In this document: positions 17,875-26,501 of the stretch, piece by piece
Position numbering within the stretch: position 1 is the first letter of the stretch
How the letters are laid out: every line of letters starts with the position of its first letter
DNA from: Micavibrio_B sp964633355
GTDB taxonomy: Bacteria; Pseudomonadota; Alphaproteobacteria; Micavibrionales; Micavibrionaceae
Direction of reading: 5' to 3'
Length of the DNA stretch: 64,000 nt
Assembly (NCBI GenBank): GCA_964633355.1
Contig: CAZWGO010000010.1
Span: forward strand, 1 to 64,000
The notes under the pieces: generated by a model
Databases searched by the model: none
The model's input: only the letters and a program-made list of their open reading frames with translations
Told to the model about the DNA's origin: nothing
Program-made: the position numbers and the translations under genes

Positions 17875-18270
17875 TTAGATAGCAATTTTAAGAATGGAGA
17901 AAAGGGCCGCGACAGCGAGGCCTGTTAAAACAAGGCGAACCGCAATCAGGCTTAAAACTTTTGATAACTCACAGTGGACGTAATCTTCGATCACAATCTG
18001 CAAGCCAAGCGCCGCATGCGTAAAAGTCGAGACGATAAACAAAGAGAATAAAATGGCATGAACCGGCATAGCCAGCCATAACGTAAATGTTTCGTAATCG
18101 GCGCCGACAAGGCCGACGACAGAATAAATGGCCCAGACCATAAGAAAGAAATTCGAAAATGCGGTGACGCGTTGCAGCCACCAGTGATCGAAACCTTTGC
18201 CGGTTGAACCCAACCCGCGCGCGCGCGCCAGCGGATTTTTAAAAGGAGATGCTTGCCATTTCAATGTCAT
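17875..18270 (-). CDS. sdhD: Succinate dehydrogenase membrane anchor subunit SdhD
   Basis: Membrane anchor that helps bind heme b and quinone in complex II. It has 131 residues with three hydrophobic segments. The N-terminal GSTGKGFDHWWLQRVTA and the segment THAALGLQIVIEDYVH are characteristic of SdhD, the latter holding the likely heme-ligand histidine. The start overlaps the sdhC stop by 4 bases, and sdhA follows 14 bases later. Confidence 0.93.
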   Translation of the reverse strand: MTLKWQASPFKNPLARARGLGSTGKGFDHWWLQRVTAFSNFFLMVWAIYSVVGLVGADYETFTLWLAMPVHAILFSLFIVSTFTHAALGLQIVIEDYVHCELSKVLSLIAVRLVLTGLAVAALFSILKIAI

Positions 18271-18656
18271 TGAACTGTTCCACTAATTGTAAGCCAGGTT
18301 ATGGCAGTCAGCACAACAGCCGACGCCCAGATAAACAGAACCGCCATGTTAGATGTCTTGATATCGAGCAAGCGCCCCGTATCCATGATCAAATGACGAA
18401 TACCCCCGAGCATGTGAAGGTAAATAGCAAAGGTCCAACCGATGAACATCAGCTTGCCAACGAAGCTGGTCGCAAACATCATAAATGTATCATAAGCTTC
18501 CGGCCCCGTCGCGGCGGCCAAGAGCCACCAGACGATTACCAGTAAACCAACAGTATTGGCGACGCCCGTCGCCCGATGCAAAATGGACATGGTCATCGTC
18601 AAGGTCCATTTCCAGACTTGAAGATGCGGAGAAAGAGGTCTTTTGGAAATTGTCAT
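18267..18656 (-). CDS. sdhC: Succinate dehydrogenase cytochrome b556 subunit SdhC
   Basis: Membrane subunit of complex II. It has 129 residues with three membrane segments. RPLSPHLQVW and SILHRATG near the N-terminus match the SdhC family signature (quinone site and first helix). GGIRHLIMDTG near residue 85 holds the probable heme-b histidine. First gene of the operon, with ribosome site AAGGA 7 bases before the ATG at 18656. A promoter is visible at 18707-18679. Confidence 0.95.
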   Translation of the reverse strand: MTISKRPLSPHLQVWKWTLTMTMSILHRATGVANTVGLLVIVWWLLAAATGPEAYDTFMMFATSFVGKLMFIGWTFAIYLHMLGGIRHLIMDTGRLLDIKTSNMAVLFIWASAVVLTAITWLTISGTVQ

Positions 18657-18678
18657 GAGGTATTCCTTACAGGCCCAA

Positions 18679-18707
18679 ATAATAAAAGGAAACCCTTATA
18701 TTGCCAA
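18679..18707 (-). promoter_or_regulatory. Candidate sdhCDAB promoter
   Basis: On the minus strand TTGGCA (18707-18702), a 17-base spacer, then TATTAT (18684-18679); the start would be near 18672, 16 bases before the sdhC ATG. The spacing is ideal and both hexamers are close to consensus. Confidence 0.6.
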
Positions 18708-18777
18708 TGGGATATTTATGCTTAAAGCATGTATTTGGCATTTTCATTACAGAAGACATTTTGTATGGTGCCTGTAT

Positions 18778-19536
18778 ATGAACCGAATTCTCAATTTCTT
18801 GTACAACATTGAGTGGCTGGCAAAAATCACTGGAAACAGGATTTTTTCAGTCCTGTATTTACTTAAGCTTAAAGCCGTACCGATTAGCCTCGCGAAAGGC
18901 GTATGCGGGGTAAACTATTTTTACTTTAGAAAATCTGATTTGTCTGGTTTGCGTGAAATTTTGATCGACGAAGAATACGATTTCTTATCGCACACCATTC
19001 AAAACAAAGAGACTTTTACTATTTTGGATTGTGGAGCCCATATTGGCCTGCCTGTTTTATGGGCCGCCACCATTAACCCTTCCATCAAAGTATTATCTGT
19101 GGAGGCCAGCCCCGATACTTTCAAAGTTCTAGCAAAAAATCGCGAGAATTCAAAAATCGACTGGAACATTATCAACCGTGCCTGCTGGTCCGATGAGACA
19201 GAAATTTCCTTTCAAACTCATGGCGATAGCATGAGCCATCGCGTATCGATGGAGGGCGGCGTTAAAGTCAAAGGCATTTCTTTGCCTGACCTTCTCAACA
19301 TGACTGGAAATGAAAATATAGATTTAATCAAAATCGATATCGAAGGCGCAGAAGAAAAATTTTTATGTTCTTATCCTGAGGCTTTAAACAGGATTGATAG
19401 AATGGTTATCGAACTGCATCCCAAGCTTTGTAATACTGATAAGGTTCAATCCACTCTAGAACAATATTTTCCTAAGATTGTTGCTATTCAAGGACGCGTA
19501 TCGTCAAAGCCCCTGCTTTACTGCATCAAAGAATAA
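18778..19536 (+). CDS. FkbM family methyltransferase
   Basis: Class I SAM-dependent methyltransferase of the FkbM type, usually acting on sugars or other hydroxyl groups of secondary or surface glycans. It has 252 residues from the ATG at 18778 (another ATG at 18718 is possible; neither has a clear ribosome site). The cofactor loop is ILDCGAHIGLPVLWA near residue 82, with VLSVEASPDTFKVLAKN after it and the FkbM landmark DLIKIDIEGAEEKFL near 185. First gene of the polysaccharide island, which is visibly more A/T-rich than sdh. The acceptor is unknown. Confidence 0.85.
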   Translation: MNRILNFLYNIEWLAKITGNRIFSVLYLLKLKAVPISLAKGVCGVNYFYFRKSDLSGLREILIDEEYDFLSHTIQNKETFTILDCGAHIGLPVLWAATINPSIKVLSVEASPDTFKVLAKNRENSKIDWNIINRACWSDETEISFQTHGDSMSHRVSMEGGVKVKGISLPDLLNMTGNENIDLIKIDIEGAEEKFLCSYPEALNRIDRMVIELHPKLCNTDKVQSTLEQYFPKIVAIQGRVSSKPLLYCIKE

Positions 19537-19560
19537 TCCCATGTTATCCGGCCTTATTAA

Positions 19561-19944
19561 AAAGATACCATATTTCCAGCAGCATCACCTGCCTTTGATA
19601 TGGAATGCAGGATTTATGTCTGGTTTGCTTTCACGATGATGCCATGGGTCCTGAAATTGATCTTCGGGCACCAATATGAGAATTCAATCCCTTATGCCCA
19701 AGCATTGATATGTTCCGTGGCGATTGGCAATTTAGCAACTTTAAGATTTAGGTATATTCGCTCTAAGATTGATTTAAAGAATTACTGCTCCATTCTATTA
19801 GCGGCATCCCTTTCAAAAATCATTTCAGCACTGATTCTTGTACCAATATTCGGCATCAGTGGCGCTGTTGCCACGGCGTTTTTATATCGAATTGTAATTA
19901 ATGTCGTAACGTCGCGCATAATGAAAAAGCATTATTCCTTCTAA
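19561..19944 (+). pseudogene. Remnant of a polysaccharide flippase (Wzx-like), C-terminal part only
   Basis: The frame is open from 19561 to a stop at 19944 and encodes about 127 residues. The best part, VLKLIFGHQYENSIPYAQAL followed by three hydrophobic segments and VPIFGISGAVATAFLYR, matches the C-terminal third of O-antigen or capsule flippases of the MATE/MVF type, which are normally 400-500 residues. No upstream coding sequence for the other ten or so helices exists: the frame stops at 19558, and the only other small frame (from 19541) ends after 32 codons. I read it as a deletion or recombination remnant. A small functional membrane protein from the ATG at 19600 cannot be excluded. Confidence 0.7.
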
Positions 19945-19947
19945 TCT

Positions 19948-20670
19948 TTATATTTTTTTAGCTACTATCACATAGTTTACTGTCCAATCGCGGCGGATGG
20001 AGCTCAGGTCTTTGCCCGCAATTTTAAATGCTATTTCTTCCAGTTTGTGAAAAGTAAAGAAAAACCATTTCACAAGCATATTGATCAGAAGAGAGATTTT
20101 TATTTGTTTTAAAATTCCGCGATCTATTATTTTTAAATAGATACCGCTAAAGAGGCCTAGCGCATACCAAAAGCCACCAATGCGTTTTTGGTCGATAATT
20201 TCGAAACCATTGTCTTCCATAATTTTTTTAGCGGTAAATTCAGTATAGCGAAAGAAATCGACCGGGGCTGCATGGATTGGGTACATAAAGGGAAAAGATA
20301 AAAATAAAATTCCGTCTTTTTTTAGAATCCTGTGTTTTTCCTTAATAGCATCCAAAGGTAGATCAAGATGTTCGAGCACTTGGCATGAAATTATGGCATC
20401 AACTTCACCTTCGCCGATTGGCACATCATAGGCTGTACCGACAAGATCTATATGCGATGCGTCGTAAAAACCATCTTCAACATCGACCCCTACATATTTT
20501 CTACATTTATCTGACAGAAATTCAGCAAAAGGCTTATCGCCGCAACCCACATCATAAACTGTCATATCTTTATTAAGATGTGATTCGAAATTAGTGCGCA
20601 TAGCGGCGCGTACATCACGGCGCAGGCTAATTGGATCAAAAATAAATTCCGCTAGATTTTCTTTTGCCAT
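19948..20670 (-). CDS. Class I SAM-dependent methyltransferase
   Basis: A 240-residue protein of the Methyltransf_11 type. The cofactor motif VYDVGCGDKPFAEFL lies at about residues 38-52, the acidic residue at the end of strand 2 in YVGVDVEDG, and post-motif CQVLEHLDLPLDAIKEKHRILKKDG with LFLSFPF afterwards. HAAPVDFFRYTEF is a pattern seen in methyltransferases of polysaccharide loci. The C-terminal third carries a hydrophobic stretch (around ISLLINMLVKWFFF), perhaps membrane-associated. It is the only minus-strand gene inside the glycosyltransferase group. Substrate unknown. Confidence 0.82.
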   Translation of the reverse strand: MAKENLAEFIFDPISLRRDVRAAMRTNFESHLNKDMTVYDVGCGDKPFAEFLSDKCRKYVGVDVEDGFYDASHIDLVGTAYDVPIGEGEVDAIISCQVLEHLDLPLDAIKEKHRILKKDGILFLSFPFMYPIHAAPVDFFRYTEFTAKKIMEDNGFEIIDQKRIGGFWYALGLFSGIYLKIIDRGILKQIKISLLINMLVKWFFFTFHKLEEIAFKIAGKDLSSIRRDWTVNYVIVAKKI

Positions 20671-20735
20671 ATTGCAGCATGTATCCGTTATTGTTTTTAT
20701 AGTTTAAAGCCTATAACCATATCAAAATAAGTAAA

Positions 20736-21692
20736 ATGTCCAGTCAGAATTGCCCCTTAATCACAATTGGCATCACGGCCTATAACGCGCGTGACACAAT
20801 AACGCGCGCGCTAGACTGCGCGTTGGCGCAGAACTGGCCAAATAAAGAAATTATCATTGTCGATGATTGCTCGAATGACAATACGGCTTTTATAATTGAA
20901 GCTTATATTTTGACACACCCTTTTCTTAGATATTTCAAGCAAGACCAAAATCGGGGCGTTGCCGCTGCGCGAAATATAATCCTGCACAATGCCCTTGGAC
21001 ATTTCGTTGCTTTTTTCGATGATGACGATGTCAGCTCGCCTGACAGGCTCGAAAAACAATATCTCCGTATTCAGCGTTATACACATAGCGATTTAGCCGT
21101 TTGTCACTGTACGCGTCGGCAACTATATCCGGACGGATCGATGCGACTGGAAGCGACGCCCGGCTCCGACGAAAAAAAAGAAGCTCCCTACGGTGACGGA
21201 ATGTTTAAAAAAATACTCTTAGGAAAACCTATAGAGAACGGCTTTGGTTCAATGGCAACCTGCTCTCTGATGATGCCGCGCAAGGTTTTTGAAGAAATTG
21301 GTCTATATGATGAATCTTTTCGGCGCTGCGAAGACACTGATTTTACATTGAGATTAGCCCTCAAGGGCGGACATTTCTTAGGTATAGAAGAACCGCTGGT
21401 GACGCAGACTATGACATCGTCGAGTGAGAAATCTCTCCTCGATGAGCAAAAATATCATTCGTTGATCTATAAGAAATACGAAGATCGACTTGGAAAAGAC
21501 AAAACATATTTTTGTCTCGAATGGCTGAAATTAAGATACGAATTTCTACACAATCGTAGCTTTAAATTTTTACTCTCATTCATATATCTTTTGACAAAAT
21601 ATCCCTTACTCAGTATTCAAAAGATTTTTTGGGTTATGCCGAATATCGGTTTTAATCTCAAATTTAAAAAATTTCATAAGGGAAATTCATGA
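20736..21692 (+). CDS. Glycosyltransferase family 2
   Basis: GT-A fold inverting glycosyltransferase, 318 residues, with no membrane segment, likely adding a sugar to a lipid-linked or surface glycan. The N-terminus PLITIGITAYNARDTITRAL is classical GT2. KEIIIVDDCSNDNT follows, and the DXD-type metal motif is in FFDDDDVSSPDRL (near residue 97). The acceptor region has FRRCEDTDFTLRLAL. It is paralogous to the next gene: 39 bases (20835-20873) match 21782-21820 with one mismatch. First of four overlapping genes. Confidence 0.88.
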   Translation: MSSQNCPLITIGITAYNARDTITRALDCALAQNWPNKEIIIVDDCSNDNTAFIIEAYILTHPFLRYFKQDQNRGVAAARNIILHNALGHFVAFFDDDDVSSPDRLEKQYLRIQRYTHSDLAVCHCTRRQLYPDGSMRLEATPGSDEKKEAPYGDGMFKKILLGKPIENGFGSMATCSLMMPRKVFEEIGLYDESFRRCEDTDFTLRLALKGGHFLGIEEPLVTQTMTSSSEKSLLDEQKYHSLIYKKYEDRLGKDKTYFCLEWLKLRYEFLHNRSFKFLLSFIYLLTKYPLLSIQKIFWVMPNIGFNLKFKKFHKGNS

Positions 21693-22636
21693 ACGGCCTT
21701 CCCCTGATTACGATTGCGGTTCCTTGTTACAACGCGGAAAGCACCATACGGCGGGCCATCCGAAGCGCTATAGCACAAGAATGGCCAAACAAAGAAATTA
21801 TCATTGTCGATGATTGCTCGGAGGATTTTTCCAGAGAAGTTGTTTTATCCTGTATTGCAAACATTCCTTACGCTCGCTTAATCAAAAACGAAACCAATCT
21901 AGGTCCTGGCGGGACGCGGGACCTGTTACTAAACGAAGCGCATGGTGAGCTTATTGCTTTCTTTGACGATGACGATGAAAGTTTCCCAGAGCGCCTGCAA
22001 AAGCAATTTGAGCGCATTACCGAATATGAAAGCAAAACCAAAGAGTCTGTCATTGCCTGCCATGCGTCAGGCATTCGCCACTATCCAAATGGATATAAGA
22101 AAGAATTAATCGCGATTGGCTCCGAACCAGTAATTCCTAAAGGATCGGGTATGGCCGCCTCTATCTTATTTTATGGCAGGCGCGACGACTGGTTTTATGG
22201 CGCGGGAACGCCGACTTGTTGCCTAATGGCCAGAACCGCTGTTTTAAAGCAGGTCGGCGGCTTCGATAAAAATTTCCGCCGCGTCGAAGATCTAGATTTA
22301 TCCGTCCGTCTTGCCTTGGCAGATGCCAGCTTTATAGGCTGTAAGGATATTCTCTTTATACAACATGCGACTACGGGAAATGACAAAACCAGTGACAAGA
22401 ATTTAAAAGCAGAACTACAACTCGTCGAAAAATACAAAGATTTTTTAAAAAGTCGGAGCATGTATTTCTATGCCAAAACATGGCCTAAAATTCGTCACTA
22501 TCATTTTACCAAGCAATATGGAAGATTCTTGCTAACCCTACTAATATTGATCACAAGGCATCCTGTAAAAACAATCAGCCATCTTCTCGATACCGGCCCC
22601 AAACGTTTAAAACACGAAAAGAAAATGGCCGCATGA
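21689..22636 (+). CDS. Glycosyltransferase family 2 (paralogue of the preceding gene)
   Basis: GT-A fold glycosyltransferase, 315 residues. PLITIAVPCYNAESTIRRA at the N-terminus, KEIIIVDDCSED, the metal motif FFDDDDESFPERL near residue 97, and FRRVEDLDLSVRLAL. The architecture and length match the upstream gene closely, suggesting an old tandem duplication with divergence of the acceptor half. The ATG overlaps the previous stop by 4 bases and the stop overlaps the next start by 4, so the four glycosyltransferases are one translational unit. Confidence 0.88.
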   Translation: MNGLPLITIAVPCYNAESTIRRAIRSAIAQEWPNKEIIIVDDCSEDFSREVVLSCIANIPYARLIKNETNLGPGGTRDLLLNEAHGELIAFFDDDDESFPERLQKQFERITEYESKTKESVIACHASGIRHYPNGYKKELIAIGSEPVIPKGSGMAASILFYGRRDDWFYGAGTPTCCLMARTAVLKQVGGFDKNFRRVEDLDLSVRLALADASFIGCKDILFIQHATTGNDKTSDKNLKAELQLVEKYKDFLKSRSMYFYAKTWPKIRHYHFTKQYGRFLLTLLILITRHPVKTISHLLDTGPKRLKHEKKMAA

Positions 22637-23727
22637 GAATTCTTGTTTTATACAGAGCTATTCATAATACCGCTGGCGGCGTGGAGCGCATGTCAAATCT
22701 AATCATGAATCAGATGGTCGAACGCGGCCATCAAATAGAGCTTGTGACTTTAGATAAAAAAGATGCAACTTCATTTTATCCGCTCAATTCTTTTATCAAA
22801 TGGCACAAACTGGAAAGTGGAGATACGCTACAAAAAGCAGATTTCTTTACCAGATTACAGCGTATTTTAAGTATCCGAAGAATTGTAAAAACATTTAAAC
22901 CAGATGTTCTTCTCGCTTTTCAGGAAGCTTCGTTTCTGTCTGCAAGGCTATCTGTAATTGGATTGAACATTCCTGTTATCGCAGCAGAGCGCAACTCACC
23001 CTCCCGTTTTACTTTTATGGGTCTTAGCAAACGTCAACTTGCTTTCTTGTCATTTCGCTTTGCCCGATTTATTACTATTCAATCGTCTTCTTTTACTACT
23101 TATTATCCCAAGGGATTACACGATAAGATTAAAGTTATTCCCAATCCTGTTTTTCAGGTTGCCTCTTTTCCAGATATAAAAAAAGAAAAGATTATCTTAT
23201 CGGTTGGACGCCTTGAGCATCAGAAGAACTTTCAGATTTTAATTCAGGCATTTGCGCAGATCGCTACAGCTTTTCCGGATTGGACGCTTGTTATTATTGG
23301 TGAAGGAAAAGACCGCACCGAAATAGAAACTCTTGTTACAAATCTAAATTTAAAAAACAGGGTTATCTTACCAGGCCATATCACCGATTTATCATCTTAT
23401 TACCAAAAAGCTTCTGTTTTTTGTCTTTCATCTCTGTGGGAAGGATTCCCTAATTCATTGGCTGAAGCTCTTTCCTATGGTTTACCCTCTATAGGATTTC
23501 AGGACTGCGATGGAGTCCGTGATCTCATTAAAAACGGCAGAAATGGCATTTTAGCTGAAGGTAATGCTAATATTCCAAGCTTAACCAAAGTGCTTATAAA
23601 ACTGCTTAATGATGAAAAACTTCGGGATGAAATGGGCCTTGAAGCGATTAGGTCCGTTCAAGGCTATCAACCCTCCTCTATATTCGATCAATGGGAAGAG
23701 CTTCTTAAAGAAGCTTCTAGACTATGA
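22633..23727 (+). CDS. Glycosyltransferase family 4
   Basis: GT-B fold retaining glycosyltransferase, 364 residues. The N-terminal domain begins MRILVLYRAIHNTAGGVERM, with the glycine-rich GGVER acceptor/phosphate loop. The C-terminal nucleotide-sugar domain has SVGRLEHQKNFQILIQA near residue 193, VIIGEGKDR, and the E(x7)E region SLWEGFPNSLAEALSYGLP near 275. It acts at the cytoplasmic face of the membrane. It overlaps both neighbours by 4 bases. It is similar in layout to the next gene, including a shared FYPL motif after the first domain's third strand. Confidence 0.9.
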   Translation: MRILVLYRAIHNTAGGVERMSNLIMNQMVERGHQIELVTLDKKDATSFYPLNSFIKWHKLESGDTLQKADFFTRLQRILSIRRIVKTFKPDVLLAFQEASFLSARLSVIGLNIPVIAAERNSPSRFTFMGLSKRQLAFLSFRFARFITIQSSSFTTYYPKGLHDKIKVIPNPVFQVASFPDIKKEKIILSVGRLEHQKNFQILIQAFAQIATAFPDWTLVIIGEGKDRTEIETLVTNLNLKNRVILPGHITDLSSYYQKASVFCLSSLWEGFPNSLAEALSYGLPSIGFQDCDGVRDLIKNGRNGILAEGNANIPSLTKVLIKLLNDEKLRDEMGLEAIRSVQGYQPSSIFDQWEELLKEASRL

Positions 23728-24824
23728 CTATATCGGGAATGAAACTGTTTTTTGTAATTAAGGCGCTCAACGGCATTGCCGGGGGGGCCGAGCGGGTATT
23801 GTGCATTATATCTTCAGAACTTGCGGATATGGGGCATGACGTTACAATTGTCAGCTTTGATCATACTAGCGAGAATACTTTTTATCCGCTGAGTCCAAAT
23901 GTTAAGCGCATGATACTTGGCAAAAAAGATCCACGTCATAAATCGACAATACCAGAGATTATTTCACGAATGATAATAATGAGACGCGTTATCCAACAGG
24001 AGCAGCCAGATGCCGTCATCGGCTTTATGCATAGTATATTCGTACCGCTCGCCCTCTCCCTGATCGGCACGAATATACCGGTTATCGCCAGCGAGCACAT
24101 CGTTCCGCAATATTATAAACACAGGCGTCTGGAATTTCTGGCAATGCTCTTCAGTAGCTTCTTCGCCAAGAAAATTACTGTCCTGTCCAATCCCGTCAAA
24201 GAGCTATACCCCTCTTTTGTTCAGCCCAAGATGGTGATTGCGCCCAATCCTGTTTGTTGTTTCCCTCCAGTTGAAAATAGAGACAAGAAAAATATCATCC
24301 TGAATGTAGCAAGATTGGATGAACAGAAAGATCAGAAAACTCTTATCGATGCTTTTTCTATACTTGCGCCCCAATATCCGGACTGGAATTTGCGTATTAT
24401 AGGTGAAGGAGAATTTCGTGGTTTACTTGAGAAACAAATAGAACAGTTAAGCCTGGAAAAAAGAATTGTTCTGCCGGGCAAAAATTCAGCCATTGAGCAG
24501 GAATATGCCCAGGCTGATATTTTCGTCCTATCATCTTTGTACGAAAGCTTTGGATTAGCCACGGCAGAAGCCATGTCATTTGGCTTGCCTGCAATTGGCT
24601 TTGTCGATTGCCCGGGCACGAATGAAATTATCGTGGATGGCCTAAACGGAATTTTGGCTTCTTCTGAAAATCGTGCTCACGCGTTAGCTGACGCAATGGA
24701 AAAATTGATTGTGTCGCCTGAAATGCGCAACAACATGGGCAAGGAAGGTATTAAAAGTATAGAAATCTATAAACCGCGTTCTATCGCCCTAATCTGGGAA
24801 AACTTAATCCGTCAGGTTTTATAA
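23724..24824 (+). CDS. Glycosyltransferase family 4 (paralogue of the preceding gene)
   Basis: GT-B fold glycosyltransferase, 366 residues (or 361 from a second ATG at 23739). Motifs: MKLFFVIKALNGIAGGAERV with GGAER, NVARLDEQKDQKTLIDAF near residue 193, RIIGEGEFRGLLE, and SLYESFGLATAEAMSFGLP, the E(x7)E motif. It parallels the preceding gene along its whole length, so the operon looks like two duplicated pairs (GT2-GT2 and GT4-GT4). The final 13 bases overlap the 3' end of the convergent epimerase gene. Confidence 0.9.
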   Translation: MTISGMKLFFVIKALNGIAGGAERVLCIISSELADMGHDVTIVSFDHTSENTFYPLSPNVKRMILGKKDPRHKSTIPEIISRMIIMRRVIQQEQPDAVIGFMHSIFVPLALSLIGTNIPVIASEHIVPQYYKHRRLEFLAMLFSSFFAKKITVLSNPVKELYPSFVQPKMVIAPNPVCCFPPVENRDKKNIILNVARLDEQKDQKTLIDAFSILAPQYPDWNLRIIGEGEFRGLLEKQIEQLSLEKRIVLPGKNSAIEQEYAQADIFVLSSLYESFGLATAEAMSFGLPAIGFVDCPGTNEIIVDGLNGILASSENRAHALADAMEKLIVSPEMRNNMGKEGIKSIEIYKPRSIALIWENLIRQVL

Positions 24825-25798
24825 TAATCTTTATACCATTCGACAAATTTTGGAATTCCGACATCAATGGAAGTCGTAGGCTGAAAACCGGTTATACGAG
24901 TCGTTTCTGTGATGTCAGCAAAAGTTTCCCTTACGTCTCCTTGCTGCATTTTCTGCATTTCCATCTCGGCTTTTTTGCCTACCGCTTCTTCGACCACCTG
25001 AATAAAATCCAGCAGGTTCTCGCTTTTTTTGTTGCCAAGGTTGAGAATGCGATGGGACTTTTCTTTTTCAGGCACCGCAGCTAGAGATGCGATAACTCCG
25101 GATACAATATCGTCAATATAGGTAAAATCGCGCCTCATCTGTCCGTGATTGAATACTTTTAACTTTATGCCATCTATTATCGACTTCGTAAAAATAAACG
25201 GCGCCATGTCAGGCCGTCCCCAAGGACCATACACAGTAAAAAACCTCAAACCTGTTTGAGGTAAAGAATATAAATTTGCATAGGCTTCGCTCATTAATTC
25301 GTCACTTCTTTTTGTTGCCGCGTATAGCGATACCGGGTGATTTACCTCATCTTCAACGGCATATGGCAATTTGTGATTTTTCCCATAAACTGAGGAAGAA
25401 CTTGCATATACTAAATGTTCAAAACCTTCAGTATAGCGACACATTTCTAAAACCGTTAAATGTCCCATACAATTACTAGTTATATATTCATATGGATTGA
25501 CCAGGGAATAGCGGACACCTGCTTGTGCGGCCAGATGAATGACTTTGCGAAACGGTCCCTTTTCTTTCCACAAATTCTCCATTTCATCCTTGCAGGAAAT
25601 ATCGATTTTTTTGAAAGAAAAATTTTCAAATTTTTCAAGCCGCTGTAAACGAGCCTGCTTCAAGGATGGGTCGTAATAGTTATTCAGGTTATCGATCCCG
25701 ACAACCGTACGGCCTTCTTCCAACAAAGCCTTTGCTACATGGAAGCCAATAAAGCCCGCCGAGCCCGTTACCAGTATGGGATCATTTATAGTCGTCAC
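24812..25798 (-). CDS. NAD-dependent epimerase, UDP-glucuronate 4-epimerase-like
   Basis: Extended short-chain dehydrogenase, 328 residues, probably converting UDP-glucuronate to UDP-galacturonate for the adjacent glycosyltransferases. The NAD loop is TGSAGFIGFHVAKAL (residues 11-25). The catalytic Tyr-x3-Lys is in SLYAATK near residue 160, with the serine region YASSSSVYG before it. The stretch GIDNLNNYYDPSLKQARL after strand 2 is typical of the UDP-GlcA 4-epimerase group (CapI/LspL-like). RFFTVYGPWGRPDMAPFIF is also characteristic. Substrate assignment is by family resemblance. It runs against the glycosyltransferase operon. Confidence 0.87.
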   Translation of the reverse strand: MTTINDPILVTGSAGFIGFHVAKALLEEGRTVVGIDNLNNYYDPSLKQARLQRLEKFENFSFKKIDISCKDEMENLWKEKGPFRKVIHLAAQAGVRYSLVNPYEYITSNCMGHLTVLEMCRYTEGFEHLVYASSSSVYGKNHKLPYAVEDEVNHPVSLYAATKRSDELMSEAYANLYSLPQTGLRFFTVYGPWGRPDMAPFIFTKSIIDGIKLKVFNHGQMRRDFTYIDDIVSGVIASLAAVPEKEKSHRILNLGNKKSENLLDFIQVVEEAVGKKAEMEMQKMQQGDVRETFADITETTRITGFQPTTSIDVGIPKFVEWYKDYYKT

Positions 25799-25851
25799 GC
25801 AAATCTCCTGTTATTCATGCCTGTTATAAAAAGATTACGGGTAAAATGCCA

Positions 25852-26334
25852 CTAAGCTTTATTGGGCTTGAAGGTCAAAGCGACACCATTAATACAATAT
25901 CGCAATCCCGTGGGCTTGGGCCCGTCTTCGAAAACATGCCCTAAATGCCCGCCGCAGGTAGCGCAGTGGACCTCGACGCGCTCAATCAATAATTTACGGT
26001 CTGTCGTCGTTCCGATCGCTTTTTGATGGATAGGCTGAAAAAAAGATGGCCATCCGGTATGGCTGTCAAACTTTGCTGTAGAGGAAAAAAGCTCCGTATT
26101 ACAGCCCGCACAGAAAAATACCCCTTGTCGGTACTCGTTATTTAAGGGCGAGGTAAAAGGCATCTCGGTCGCTTCATGCCTTAAAACGTTATAGGCGTCC
26201 TTGCTTAATTTTTCTTTCCATTCTTCATCACTAAAAGAAACTGGAAAGATTTCCGAAGCGGCAAAAGCCTGCCTATCTAGGAATAAAATAAAGCCTGTTG
26301 CCGTCATTAATTTTAAAAGATCGCGCCTTTTCAT
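25852..26334 (-). CDS. msrB: Peptide methionine-R-sulfoxide reductase MsrB, probably Tat-exported
   Basis: Repairs methionine-R-sulfoxide in proteins. It has 160 residues. The N-terminus KRRDLLK followed by a hydrophobic stretch ending AFA (to about residue 26) looks like a twin-arginine signal, implying a periplasmic enzyme. The zinc-binding CxxC pairs are FFCAGC and VHCATCGGHLGH. The catalytic cysteine is in GLRYCINGVAL. All four zinc cysteines and the catalytic cysteine are present. It stands alone, divergent from the EF-hand operon, with 167 bases between the two starts. Confidence 0.92.
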   Translation of the reverse strand: MKRRDLLKLMTATGFILFLDRQAFAASEIFPVSFSDEEWKEKLSKDAYNVLRHEATEMPFTSPLNNEYRQGVFFCAGCNTELFSSTAKFDSHTGWPSFFQPIHQKAIGTTTDRKLLIERVEVHCATCGGHLGHVFEDGPKPTGLRYCINGVALTFKPNKA

Positions 26335-26501
26335 GTCAGTTTCCTCTTACTTACCCTTAATATATGCCGATTATCTTCCAAATAACGCCTAAATTTACTA
26401 AATCATTGTAATAAATAAGAAATTATTTATTTTCTGAACGGGGGATGTTTCGATAAGGCTGCGTTATACTTTTATCAACACAATAACAAAGGAAGACTTT
26501 T

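Noticed and set aside
16187..17878. Several plus-strand frames of 70-122 codons opposite sdhA
   Set aside because: Antisense shadows of a strongly conserved gene; no motifs.
21689..22636. GT2 pair as an assembly artefact (collapsed or duplicated reads)
   Set aside because: Only 39 bases are near-identical; the remainder has clearly diverged, so both genes are real.
26430..26475. ECF-type autoregulatory promoter (GAAC ... CGTT) upstream of the EF-hand gene
   Set aside because: The spacing between GAAC and CGTT is 22 bases, too long for known ECF promoters; a TATACT -10 box is present but no matching -35 was found.
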